Assembly (NCBI RefSeq): GCF_049243985.1
Contig: NC_135384.1
Span: 17,418,501 to 17,482,500, forward strand
DNA from: Paroedura picta
Taxonomy: Eukaryota; Chordata; Lepidosauria; Squamata; Gekkonidae
Length of the DNA: 64,000 bases
Direction: 5' to 3'
The notes beneath the pieces were generated by a model. The model saw nothing but the letters and a program-made list of their open reading frames with translations. It searched no databases and was not told the DNA's origin. The stretch's first letter is position 1. Every line of letters begins with the position of its first letter. The position numbers and the translations under genes are program-made. This document shows, one piece after another, positions 10,866 to 22,100 of this stretch.

Positions 10866-11192
10866 CATGGGAAATGTATGCAATGGAGCCAAAAGACAAT
10901 GAGGTGCAAAAGTTATTGATTTATTGTGCTACAGCCCGGGCTGCTGTGGATGCCCCTCCCCTGTTTTGGTTTTTTTTTTTTACTTGAGCCATGTTTGTAC
11001 CTGCTGTTCAATTTATGCCTTCCTGCAGCTGTGGAAATGGACCCTCCCAATTGCAAGCAGCTCACCCAACTCCCAAATTCAATTTCTTAAACAAATATGC
11101 TGCTTTAAGAGTGGGGTGGAGATTCTGTTCGGCATCCAGGTTCGATCCAGGATTCAGGCCCACTTCACAGGATCAGGCAAGAGGTGATAGAC

Positions 11193-11282
11193 ACTGAGGT
11201 CCCCCCCGCCCCAAATCCCGCCCCCTCCGGGCCCCACCCCAAAGTCTCCAGGCATTCCTCACCCCAGAGCTGGCAACCCCAT
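11193..11282 (-). repeat. fragment of AGGGTTGCCA-type repeat E
   Basis: AAAGTCTCCAGGCATTCC and AGAGCTGGCAACCCC match the terminal part of the repeat family at 18352, 26967 and 55273. Confidence 0.55.
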
Positions 11283-11289
11283 ATGAGAA

Positions 11290-11780
11290 AGGGCCTTCGA
11301 CCAGCTCCCGTGGCCCGATCCTGAAGCAGAAAGGTGACTGTGCTCTGAACGCGTCGGGAACCAAAGACAGCAATGGGCGCGCGATCGTTTGCAAGTCTGC
11401 ATTTTTCATCCGAAGGGGCAGCGGGTCGTGGACGGGATTTCCACCCGGGGGCAACCTTGACGCCTCCGCCGGCCTCCCCTGGGAAAGGGCGCCTCCAGCG
11501 TTGGCGCCCGTGGCAGCCGTCTGCGGGGCTCCTCCGCTCCGAGCGCGCCCGGCTCTTTTGCCGACTTCGGCGCCGGGGGCGCGGCTTGTGCGGAGGAGCT
11601 GCCCGGCCCGCCTCCGACTGGAGGGCGCGGGAGAGAAGCCGGCGCGAGCGGACGCATGAGCAGAGCGGGCCCGGCGGAGGAGGAAGTGGCCCGCGGGAGC
11701 CGCAGCACTTTCGGGGCGCTGAACGGCCCGGCTGCCGCGCGGGGCGGAGGCGCGAGGAGGTGATGCTCTGGGGGGGCTGT
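11290..11780 (+). promoter_or_regulatory. CpG island, probable BCL2L12 promoter and 5' non-coding exon
   Basis: A strongly CpG-rich block about 1.4 kb upstream of the BCL2L12 start codon. The start codon lies just 4 nt inside an exon whose 3' splice site is at 13140-13141, so an upstream non-coding exon must exist and this island is the natural place for it. The exact transcription start and 5' splice site are not determined; a weak candidate is GAGGAG/GTGATG near 11760. In human the BCL2L12 promoter is shared with IRF3; nothing here shows that. Confidence 0.6.
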
Positions 11781-11822
11781 ACTTACTTTTGCCCGCTTAC
11801 TAAATCCCGCTTTGCCAGGCAA

Positions 11823-11895
11823 GCCCGATCCTGTCAGATCTGGGAACATAAGCAGGGTCGACCCCGGCTAGTCTTTGGATGGCAGTGCTCAGCCA
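11823..11895 (+). mobile_element. 5S rRNA-derived SINE fragment
   Basis: CCGATCCTGTCAGATCTGGG, AAGCAGGGTCG and CTTTGGATGGCAG follow the 5S internal promoter and 3' half, but with substitutions and without an intact 5' half. It is not a 5S gene. Related copies lie at 34985, 53170, 58125 and 61995. Confidence 0.65.
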
Positions 11896-12182
11896 CCTCC
11901 CAACATCTCTTGCCTGCCTGCCTGCCGGACAGTCCTCGCCTCTCCCGGGTCCATGACACACTATAAGCAAATAATTCCCCTTTTTGCTTTGGGCAGCCAA
12001 ACTGGCTCCGGACAACACTCCCCTTATCACAACAGCAACCCTGTGAGGGAGGTCAACTGGGTTGAGAGAGTGACTGGCCCAGGTCACCCCACGGTCTTCC
12101 ATGGCCGTGGTCTTCCTGTTTGTATTGTTGCACTGTTGTTTTGTTTATTGGTTACACTACTATACTGTTATATGTTTACAAT

Positions 12183-12565
12183 GGGAATGTTCAGCCTGGA
12201 GAAGAGGAGGTTGAGAGGGGACATGATAGCCCTCTTTAAGTATTTGAAAGGTTGTCACTTGGAGGAGGGCAGGATGCTGTTTCTGCTGGCTGCAGAGGAG
12301 AGGACACGCAGTAATGGGTTTAAACTTCAAGTACAACAATATAGGCTAGATATCAGGAAAAATTTTTCACAGTCAGAGTAGTTCAGCAGTGGAACAGGCT
12401 GCCTAAGGAGGTGGTGAGCTCCCCCTCACTGGAAGTCTTCAAGCAAAGGCTGGAAACACACTTTTCTTGGATGCTTTAGGATGCTTTGGGCTGATCCTGC
12501 GTTGAGCAGGGGGTTGGACTAGATGGCCTGTGTGGCCCCTTCCAACTCTATGATTCTATGATTCT
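12183..12565 (+). mobile_element. CR1 LINE, 5'-truncated 3' end
   Basis: Encodes the C-terminal CR1 motif (FSLEKRRLRGDMIALFKYLK) and the 3' UTR GGGTTGGACTAGATGGCCTG, and ends in a repeated ATTCTATG tail. It is closely related to the copy at 22470. Confidence 0.9.
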
Positions 12566-12660
12566 AATTATCAGATATTATTGCACGTTTATCAAATGTT
12601 TTCTAGACTGTTCCATGTATTATGTTATTATGTAAACCGCCCTGAGCCCCCAGGAGGGCG

Positions 12661-12718
12661 GCATATAAATAAGTAAGTAAATAAGTAAGTAAGTAAGTAA
12701 ATAAATAAATAAATAAAA
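12661..12718 (+). repeat. (AAGT/AAAT)n microsatellite
   Basis: A tetranucleotide run at the 3' end of the L2-like element, the usual position for such tails. Confidence 0.9.
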
Positions 12719-13145
12719 TGGTAGAGTGGGGACAAACTCAGGTGGACACACTGCATGCTGCACAACACTGACTCAAGGAGCACAGGGGTGGGGTGTGTTG
12801 AACAACACACCCCTAGCAATGGTGTGGCTGGGCTTGCTTACTTGGGACACCTGGGATTTTCTGTTGTGCCGTGCTTGCATGTTGGCGGGCATTGGGTTGG
12901 TCTGTGGGGCAACAGGTGGTGTGGTCTTGGGGGAGGGGGAGCTGGCCTTTCGAACGCTTGGAACGTCTATGTGAAGGGCTGCAGGGGGTGGTCTGTTGAT
13001 CAACAGCCTAGTGGCCAAGGATGAGAGAAAGTATAGAGATGGATTGCAGGAAGGAGACTGAACTCCCTTTTCTCCCCCTCCACGAGGATGACGGAAGATG
13101 GGCAGGACTTGGAACTCCACACATGGCTCTTATCTTTACAGGCTC

Positions 13146-16100
13146 ATGGCAGGAAGCCCGGACCCACCCCGGTCCCAGGAGCAGGTGAGAGAAGAGACCC
13201 AGCGAATCTTGGAAGCATTTCTACAAAGAGCGCTGAGGCCGAGAGATGAAGGCCCCCCAGGTCATGTGGGCCGTACCTACCATGACCCCCAAAGTTACAT
13301 GTACAGGTAACAGGCGTGGCTACAAACTGTGAAGGGAAATGATACAGAGTCTTTGATCTGGACTGTCCGGAATGGAAATGGGTGAAATTCTGGGTTGGGA
13401 TCTGGAAAGCCTGGATTCTCCAGCTCAAGAGTGACTCAGAGGAGCCCTGCAGGCCCGAGAGGTTACCTTGAGGAGAATGAGTTCTGCAGTGTATGGCTAG
13501 CAAGGACCTTGGGGGCCTGGCTTCTTTGGGCAGGGGTGAGGGTGGTGGAAGACAGAGCATTTTGCAGTGAGTTCACCAGGTGCCTGGCTCAAGCTGTCAG
13601 CCGGTTCTCTTGATATGGTTGAGTTGTATGATTTCAGACATTAAAAGGGTGTTATTTCCCCCCCCCCCCATATTTGTGAGAAAATTTAAATATGTGGGAT
13701 AGGATTGGGCCAATGTAAAGTTGGATCCAAGTTTGGGGGGCTCAGGCAAGATATCTCTTGTCACCCACCCCAGTGTCATATTGCCCCCCCCAACTAAACA
13801 AGTATACTTTATTGGAGGTAGAATCTGCCGGACTTCCGTTTATCAGGGGGCTGACACTGCGAGAGGCGCTTTGCGCCTCTCGCAGCGTCAGCCCGCTGGG
13901 CAGGGAGCCCCTGGCAGCCGCGCTCAGCGCGGCTGCCAGGGGCTCCCTTGCCGGCGGCCTGACGTGTCGGAGGCACTTCGCGCCTACCGACGCATCAGGC
14001 CGCCCTCAAGGAAGCAACTGTGAGCTGCGCTGCACGCGGCTCGCAGTTGCTTCCTTCAGCAGGCTAGGAATCAGCCGGGCCAATCGGCAGGCGCTTTGCG
14101 CCTGCCGATTGGCCCGGCCAATGGTCTGTCAGGAGGAAGGGGCCAATCCGGCCCCTTCCTCATCACGGACAAAGCCCTCCACCTGAGGGCTTAGCGAATT
14201 ATTTAGTCCGCGGCGCCGCGGGCGTGTTAAGGATGTGTGCATGTATTATAATTTATTTGAGAAGATCCTTTGCGTCAAAACATATTTGGCCTCTGGTCAT
14301 ACCGTGTGCAATCATTGAGATTGTCCATGCAGTATTGCACAGATTTGGATTTTTATATTCTAACTAGATCTAAAGCCCATTTCACTTTGTAATGAAATGG
14401 GCCCTAGATGGCCTGAGAGCAGGCCCACCCCCCACCCGAGGCTCTCTCGAGCCTTCTCCCGGCCAGCGGAGAGAAGGCGGCGCGGCTCACCCCTCACCCG
14501 TAGCTGTCTGGGCGGGTGAAGCAGCCAATGGGGAGCCACGCTTTGCGCGGCTCCCCATTGGTTGCTTGGGGCAGGATGGCCCCTCCGAGTTTTTATCCCG
14601 GACAGGGCCCGCCCTAACTCCTCCCTCCCTTACTGCTTTATTTAGTCTGTGGCGCTCTGCGCCACGGGGCTGTTTAAAGATACTGTTCTTAAGCTTATTG
14701 TGCACTAAATAATAAATATTTGTATTCTAATTTTAATATTTTTTTGTTCAGCCTTCAGGTTCCTGACTTGTTTTTGCAGTTCCCTTTTGTTTTGCATCAG
14801 GCCTCAGGTGCATCAGGCTGAGGGGTCAGCACTCCATGATTCTGTTACCCTCTTTTGCAGGTCACCAACTGAACATGCCCCGAACTGTCCAGCATGGACC
14901 AATGTCCACGAGGAGATTAACCGCGTGGAAGAGAGCAAGCATGGCTTCCGTACCAGTATCAAGCGGCTGCTGCGGCGGAAGCCTAGCCCCCGAAGGCTCC
15001 CCGATGGCCCTCCTCCCTCCACAAACTCCTTAAAGCGGTCCAAGTCTGCAGGGGAGGGGCCCCGCCAGAAGCGCACCTTCTCCTTCAAGAGCCTCCTGCG
15101 GAAGAAGGGGACTCTTTCAGGGGAGACAGGATGCCCTGCAGAGGCCAGTCAGCGCCCTGATTCCTTGCCTCTTACCCCCTGCTACTGCAATGAACTTCTG
15201 GCTGGCCAGAAACCCCAGCCCGAGTGCCAGGCAACCAGTAAGGAAACGTCAAACCTTGTGATTCCTAGTTGGCATTCTCCCTGCTTCAGAGACACATGTC
15301 TTAATTCCCATGTCTCACCTCTAACTCTGGAAAAGCTAGAAATGTAATCATATACAAATGGGTACTTGTTAGGAATCATGGGGAAGGGAAAATCCCTTTC
15401 TGCCCCCTACCAATGCTACTCCACATCTGCTGGTTCTGTTTCGCCCTCCTCTTTCTCCCCACTTGGCAGGTTATTCCATTCTGTCTTGACAACCTGGCTG
15501 CCTCCGTCCCCCCCCCCCGTCTTCCCCATGTCACTTCCAATCACCCGCCGCCCATTGCTGCTTGTTTCCCTCCTCTCCCCACTACTTCTGCCTAGAATCA
15601 TAGAATCATAGAGTTGGAAGGGGCCAGACAGGCCATCTAGTCCAACCCCCTGCTCAACGCAGGATCAGCCCAAAGCCCCAACTCTGTCTTCTGTGCCTCC
15701 TCCTTGCAGTGCATTGATGTCAGGAGTTCCATAAGGACTTTGTGTTATCCCTGCAATTGTTTACATCTTCAGGGGGATTTCTGCACCCTTTAAATGTTGT
15801 GTCATGCCAGTCAAATGCAAGCTGAATATTCTGGCTCCTTCACATGACATCGGCCACACCCAACATCTTGCCCGCTGACTGCTCACTACATCCTTCATTT
15901 TAAAGCACTTTTATAGGAAGCCCAAAAAGTGGATTCACCACCCTAAAAAACGCTACTGACCGGAGAGCAACCAGCAGGCAACCAGCAGAAGGAAGATATG
16001 GAAGCTAAAATGCATTAAAGTCATCTGGAGCATCCCGCCCTCACTCCTGCCTCCCTCTCCCTTGTTCCCGGGAGAAGAATTTTTTTTTTTTAAATGGCAA

Positions 16101-19100
16101 ACTTCCTGGAGCAATGAATAGGTGGACACGCGTGTAGGCGATGCCAGAAATAAAAGAATATTGGATATAATGAAGGGAAGGAATGGGGAGCCCCTAAATG
16201 TGGACCCCTTGGACCAATCATTTTGAAATTTGGCGGGGAATCAGGGAAGGACCTCCCAGAGCTACCCTGAATGTTTGGAGGCTGTACCTCACCCCCCCCC
16301 CCGGCCCTGGGAAAAGTGGGAATGTCGACATTCCCATTATAGCCTATGGTGCCATTGACTTCCATGGGCGCCGAAGAGGCTGAGTACTTTGATAAATGAG
16401 TAAATTAATATTGTTCCTAATTTTTTGGGGGGGAGGGGAGAGAAAACTTTCTAGAGGCACGCTTTGTTGAATTAAATATTCTTTTATTTTTGGCATCACT
16501 TACACACACGTCCGCCTCTTCTGTTTAACCTCTTCCAATGTGCACAGCAGGAAGACTGCATCCATCATCAGCAACCTGGCTTTCTGCATCCTTTTTGCTC
16601 GTTTTGAACTGTGTTTAACTCACAAAGTGTTTCTACCCTTTCACCAGTGATGGCCGTGCTTTCGCTTTGTTTCTTTCGCATCCCTTGGTTATAGCTGCTA
16701 AAAGGCTGTTAAGGTAGAATTGGGATTTCTGAGCCAGTAACTTTTTCTCATCCTTTATTCCAGATAATGAGGCAGAGGAAACCGAGTTTTATATGCTTGT
16801 GGCCCAGAAACTGGACCACTTGGTAAAGCAGCAGCAGCTGATCAGCCCTTCCGCTGGAAAAGGCTTTCCTTCTCCCACAGACCACTCCCACTCTCTTCCC
16901 ACAAATGCTGCATCGGGCACTTCAGGTACTGGATTTCTGGGGGGGGGAGTGTCTGTGTACCCACCCTCCTTGTCCAAAGCTCTCCTTCCGAGCTCACATA
17001 AATCAGCCCTGCTTCATAATCTAGATGTGTTATAGGCAGAGGTTCCCCTTCCTTTCTGACCCCAGCCCTGGCACAATGGAATGCTCTACCTCAGGGGTAG
17101 TCAACCTGTGGGCCTCCAGATGTTCATGGACTACAATTCCCATGAGCCCCTGCCAGCAAATGCTGGCAGGGGCTCATGGGAATTATAGTCCATGAACATC
17201 TGGAGGCCCACAGGTTGACTACCCCTGCTCTACCTGGTCAGATCAGGGACCTGGGGCAGTTTGGCAGAACTTGTAAAACAGAGTTGTTCTGCCAGGCCTA
17301 TGGCTGAGGCCTGAAATAATATCAAGATTCTTGATATTGATGTCATAACAGAATTATGACATCACAATAGAAATAATACAATAACAATGATATAAACAAT
17401 CATTAATATTAAAATTCTAAAATATAGTTTATATTCAGATTAAAATTGAATTCATTCTAAAACGCCGCTTCTTTCTCTTGGGTGAGAGGGGTCATAAAAG
17501 TCTGTTCGGTGGTTGATGGGGGTAATTTTATTGATGTTTTGGGCAGGGAGGCCAGAATAATAGAATCATAGAGTTGGAAGGGGCCATACAGGCCATCTAG
17601 TCCAACCCCCTGCTCTACGCAGGATCAGCCCTAAGCATCCTAAAGCAACTTTTCTTGGATGCTTTAATCTTTTAATCTGAATATAAACTATATTTTAGAA
17701 TTTTAATATTAATGATTGTTTATATCACTGTTATTGTATTATTTCTATTGTGATGTCATAATTCTGTTACCCACTCTGAACCTTCTGGGGAGGGTGGGAT
17801 ATATATACGTTTTTACATTACATTGGGACTGCGGGCTGTTTTGGAATACTGACAAATCAAGGCAGATCCCTTTACAAGCAGATGGGGCAGTCACAAAATG
17901 GCTTTCCTGGGGCCAATCGCAAAGTGTTGGGGGGTTCCTGGCCAGCTATCCTACTATGATAGAGGCAGCCGCTTCCAAACGGGTGCTCTTTTCCAGCTCT
18001 GGTAAAGAATCTCCTACACAAAAGCAGTGAAGGACAGCCACAATTGGCTTTTTGCTTTGAAGAAGAGATGCTGTTTGGTTTCCGTTTCCGAAGAAGGGGG
18101 CAGAGGGGGTGCCCGTAAGGAAAGTAAGACGGTCTGGTTCTTTGGCCAAGCTGAGGGCACAAAGCTGGAACCTGCCTGCCCAGGATAAGCTCAGCATTTT
18201 GCTAACTATGTCGCTGGCTGGGAATAACCTAAGCTCCCTGGATTTTTTTTTTTTATGTTCCATTGAAGATGCTTTGGATTTCCTTCCCAAGATTCAAGAA
18301 GCAGGCCAGCACCAGGAAACCCATTGGTGGGCAAGACAGTATCTTGGGGGTAGGGTTGCCAGGTCTCCCCTTTCATTGGCAGGTGGTGGGAGCACGGTTG
18401 CCAGACTCCTGGAGATTTGGGAGCTGAGCCCAAAGAGAACATGGAATTCAGTGGGGTACAGAGCCATAGAGATCACCTCCAAAGCAGCCATATTCTTGCA
18501 AGGGAACTGACCTCTGGAGATGAGCTTTCATTCCAGGAGATTCCCAAGTCTCACCTGGAGTTCCCAAGTCTCACCTAGAGGCTGGCATCCCTACCTGGGG
18601 GCTACACCATGGGACACTGGGCCATAAGTATCAGGACCACCCTGTCCGTTGCTCTTAATAACATCCCGTGCTGGATTTTAGTGACAATGAAGGAAAGCCA
18701 CATTAGTGGGGAGATTCAGATTTCATATTTAGGTTCAATCTGACTTGGAATTTTCTGAATACAAGATCCAGGCATCTCCTTCAGGATAATAATTACTGCC
18801 ATGCTATGAGATTCTACTTTGGATTTTCCCCTTGTTATACTTAGATTTCATTTTGGAATTGCACTGGGGTTGACAATTGCTCTTTCCACTCTCAGTTAAT
18901 TCGCTTGACCTGCAGGGAGGCATGAATGAGAAAGAGCAAATCCTCCAGAAACTGGTCGCCCTCCTGGAAGAACAGGCTGGAATCATCAACAAGGAGGTAG
19001 TTGCAGAGTTACGGCAAACAGGGCGGGCAGGCTGAATTTCTCCGCTTGCTTCTGTTTCTAATAGTCTCTGTACTCCAAACAAACTCACCTGATCTTGGCC

Positions 19101-22100
19101 TCTGTGGACTCCTTTTCTGTAGTGCTGGCCAATCCTTATGTTTGGAATAGCATATCCTTTGAAGGACCTCTGGGATCAAGGGAACATCCTACCTGGGGAC
19201 TTGAAAGCACCAGCCCAGTCACTGCTACCTTGCACAGGTGGTTCTTATTTTCAGGCACCTGAGGGTGTGGTTAGCTGTCTTTCTGCTTACCTCCTTCTTG
19301 TCTGAGTTCTACCTGCAAGCCTGCTTCTTCCACTGAATCTTTCAGGTAGGGGGAAATCTCTGCTTTTTGCATTATTGTCCTTGCTTTGCCTCTCCCACTG
19401 TGAACCTGCTTGCCACCAAAGATCTGCCCAGTATTCTCTGCCTGTTGGTTCTACCACTCCCTTTACCTACCTGGCCTTCATCCAAGAGCAGGCATTTCTT
19501 GTGTGGCCTGATGAAACAGACTTCGTCCTTACTGTCTTTCAGGAGGGCATGTAAGACTTGTTTTTCCAACAGTCTTCCTGAAAATACTGCAGGCAATTAG
19601 TTTTGTGTTCCTCTCCAGTGAAGTTGCTGGTCTGAGAGGACATTTTCTTTGGGTGGGTATTTAGTTTATGGTGGAAATTGCTGGTTTGATATTTTGTTTA
19701 ACGTTTTTTACTAGTTCTTTTGTTGGATGGTTTAGTTAGTTTCTGCTTGTTAGCTGCAGAAAGCCATTCAGTGGAAGGCAGGGAACACATGTTTTCAAGT
19801 AAGTTCTATCCATGTTGTCCTCTCCGTTTCCTTTGTTCTTCTTTTATACAAGCTTGGCAAATTAGGTCACAAAAGTGACACATCCACAAAATGTTTTTTG
19901 TTAATGTGCCTGTATCTGTGATCTATCAGTTTCCTGGGACTGACAGAAAAAAATCCATTCTCATACAGGATTTCCAGCTTTTCAACCAGCTCCTTTACCT
20001 GTGTTTGTAATAGTTTGATTTCTGGCAGTTATACAGATGATCATGTTGAACTGTACAGCATGAAAAAACTTCACTTTTTGATTCTTGCATATCAAATCCT
20101 TATTACCAAGCTGAGGGGTATTGTTCCTTGCAACCCCTGGCCCTCAATTCCAGTTTACACTAGCAAATCTGCTGACCTGGAACAGTTCTTACTTGCCACA
20201 GATGAGTAGGCTAGTTACTGCTTACAAACCTGTCCAGCATGGAACACATACGCATGTATACTGGAAGCCTTCTCCCTGATATACAAATCTGCAGGGAAGC
20301 TTTTTTCAGGCTGGAGATGAACATGAGAGTCTCCTTGCTTGCACGTACAGCATTTTTCTTTACTGTGGCACAATGCAGGGACATTTTACTCTGTTTTTGG
20401 GGTACGTGTAGCTCAGTATTACATGCGGCAAGGCTGATGGTGTGAACTTGGGCAGATCATAGAGAGGGAGGATGGAAAGGGATGAACCTGTGCTGGGCTC
20501 TCATGGCCCTTTCTTACATGCCCAGAGTAATGTCAACTGCTAGTTTGGGGTCAGGAAGGAATTTTCCTCCAGGCCAGATTAACCCATGGATCCTGGAGAT
20601 ATTTTGCCTTCCTCTGGACACAGAGCAGGAGGGGGTCACTGGGGAGTGAAGCAGGGGGAGATAGTTGTGAATTTCCTGCACTTTGCATGGGGCTGGACGA
20701 GATGATCTATGAGGTGCCTTCCACTCTATGTTTCTATAAAACAGGGAATTGATCGGTATTTTCTTTCCCAGTCAGGAATATGTCTACAAGCAGTGATTTT
20801 TGAGTTAGGGAAGAGCTCATCTTTCCCCCTGAATGCTTGTCCCTCTTTGAGGAAGGCCACCCCTTATCTACATTAAAATATTTATATTCCTCTTTGCCCC
20901 ACGGCTCAAGGCTGCTTTCTGTACATAATGAAGCCAGTGTTATGTAGTGGTCAGCATGTCAGACTAGGATCTGGGAGACCAAGGTTCAAATCCTCATTCG
21001 CCCATGGAAGGGATAGCATTGGGCCATTCACCCACTCTCAGACTCTCTCACAGGATTGTTGTGAGGATACTGTAGAGAAGAGGAGAATAATGTAAGAAAG
21101 CTTTGTGTCCCCATTAGGGTATAAGCAAAAAAGTATAAATGAAATAAAACAAAATACTCCACTTTGAGTCTCAGCGAGAAAGGTGGACTGTTAATAAAAA
21201 ACCAGCCTAATAAGATGCAGTTTTTTGCAGCCATTCTTGTGAATTCCATGGCCTGCGAATGGATCAGCGGCTGCTAACAGAAGGTGGAATCCAGCAAAGA
21301 GTCAAGCAGCCCTAAACCTGGGCCTGCACACTTTGTGTGGGATTGTGGTTAAGAATGGCGGCCCCTACTCTGGAGGAACTGGTTTTGATTCCCCACCCCT
21401 CCACATGCAGCTAGCTGGGCGATGTGGAGCCAGTCAGTTCTCTCAGAGCTCCCTCGGCCTTACCTGCCTCACAGAGTGTCTGTTCTGGGGAGAGGAAGAG
21501 AAGATGATTGTAAGCCACTTTGAGACTCCCTTGGATAGTAAAAATAAATAAAAGGAGAGTATAAAAACCAACTCTTCCTCTAAACACATTCTTGATGTGG
21601 ACCTTGTTCTTAGCAGGCCCTTGTGATTTCAAACCAGAGCTGCCCTCGCAGGCTTCACCCCAACACCTAACTCTCACTGTCTTTTTCTCGCAATGTCAGA
21701 TCGAAGCAGATCCGTTGCTCCGGAGTACCGTCTCTCGACTGTCTTACCGCAGCTTCTCCCGCATGGCTGAGGCCTTCACCTCCCGCTCCCCACCTGGAAT
21801 CTCCAGTCCGCAGCTGGCCAAGCTAGCCCTCACCATGGAGCTGACGCGAAAAGTGGTCGGCATCAGCAGCCACACCGTGCACACCCTCATGGGCTACAGT
21901 TTGCAGTATATGGATATGTTTGTACCATGGCTACAGCAGCAAGGGGGCTGGGTATGTGGAGAAACTCACAGGCCTGGATTTTAAGGCTGATCTATTTTGG
22001 TATACAAATAGATTTATAGCCTTAAAACCGGCAAATCCACAAGCAAGAAACAGAAAAACAGACACAATTTTGCCCAAGATAAAGGGATCTAGAAAAATAT

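Larger units (their letters stand above)
12113..12720 (+). mobile_element. L2-like LINE 3' end split by a CR1
   Basis: L2-like 3' UTR sequence runs from about 12113 to 12182 and again from about 12566. The latter ends in the typical GTAAACCGCCCTGAGCCCCC stretch and an (AAGT/AAAT)n tail to 12718. The CR1 at 12183-12565 sits between the two parts. Confidence 0.6.

Noticed and set aside
11373-11966. 197-codon open frame and its minus-strand shadow in the CpG island
   Set aside because: GC-rich islands give long open frames by composition; no domain, and the sequence runs into a 5S-derived repeat.
11290-13145. IRF3 divergent from BCL2L12 as in human
   Set aside because: No interferon-regulatory-factor DNA-binding exon was recognised on the minus strand to the left within the window.
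13758-14186. 142-codon open frame
   Set aside because: Covers the hairpin array; both strands are open because of composition and symmetry.
16318-16335. Short palindrome GGGAATGTCGACATTCCC as a regulatory site
   Set aside because: Single occurrence in an intron with no further context; may be chance or part of an old repeat.
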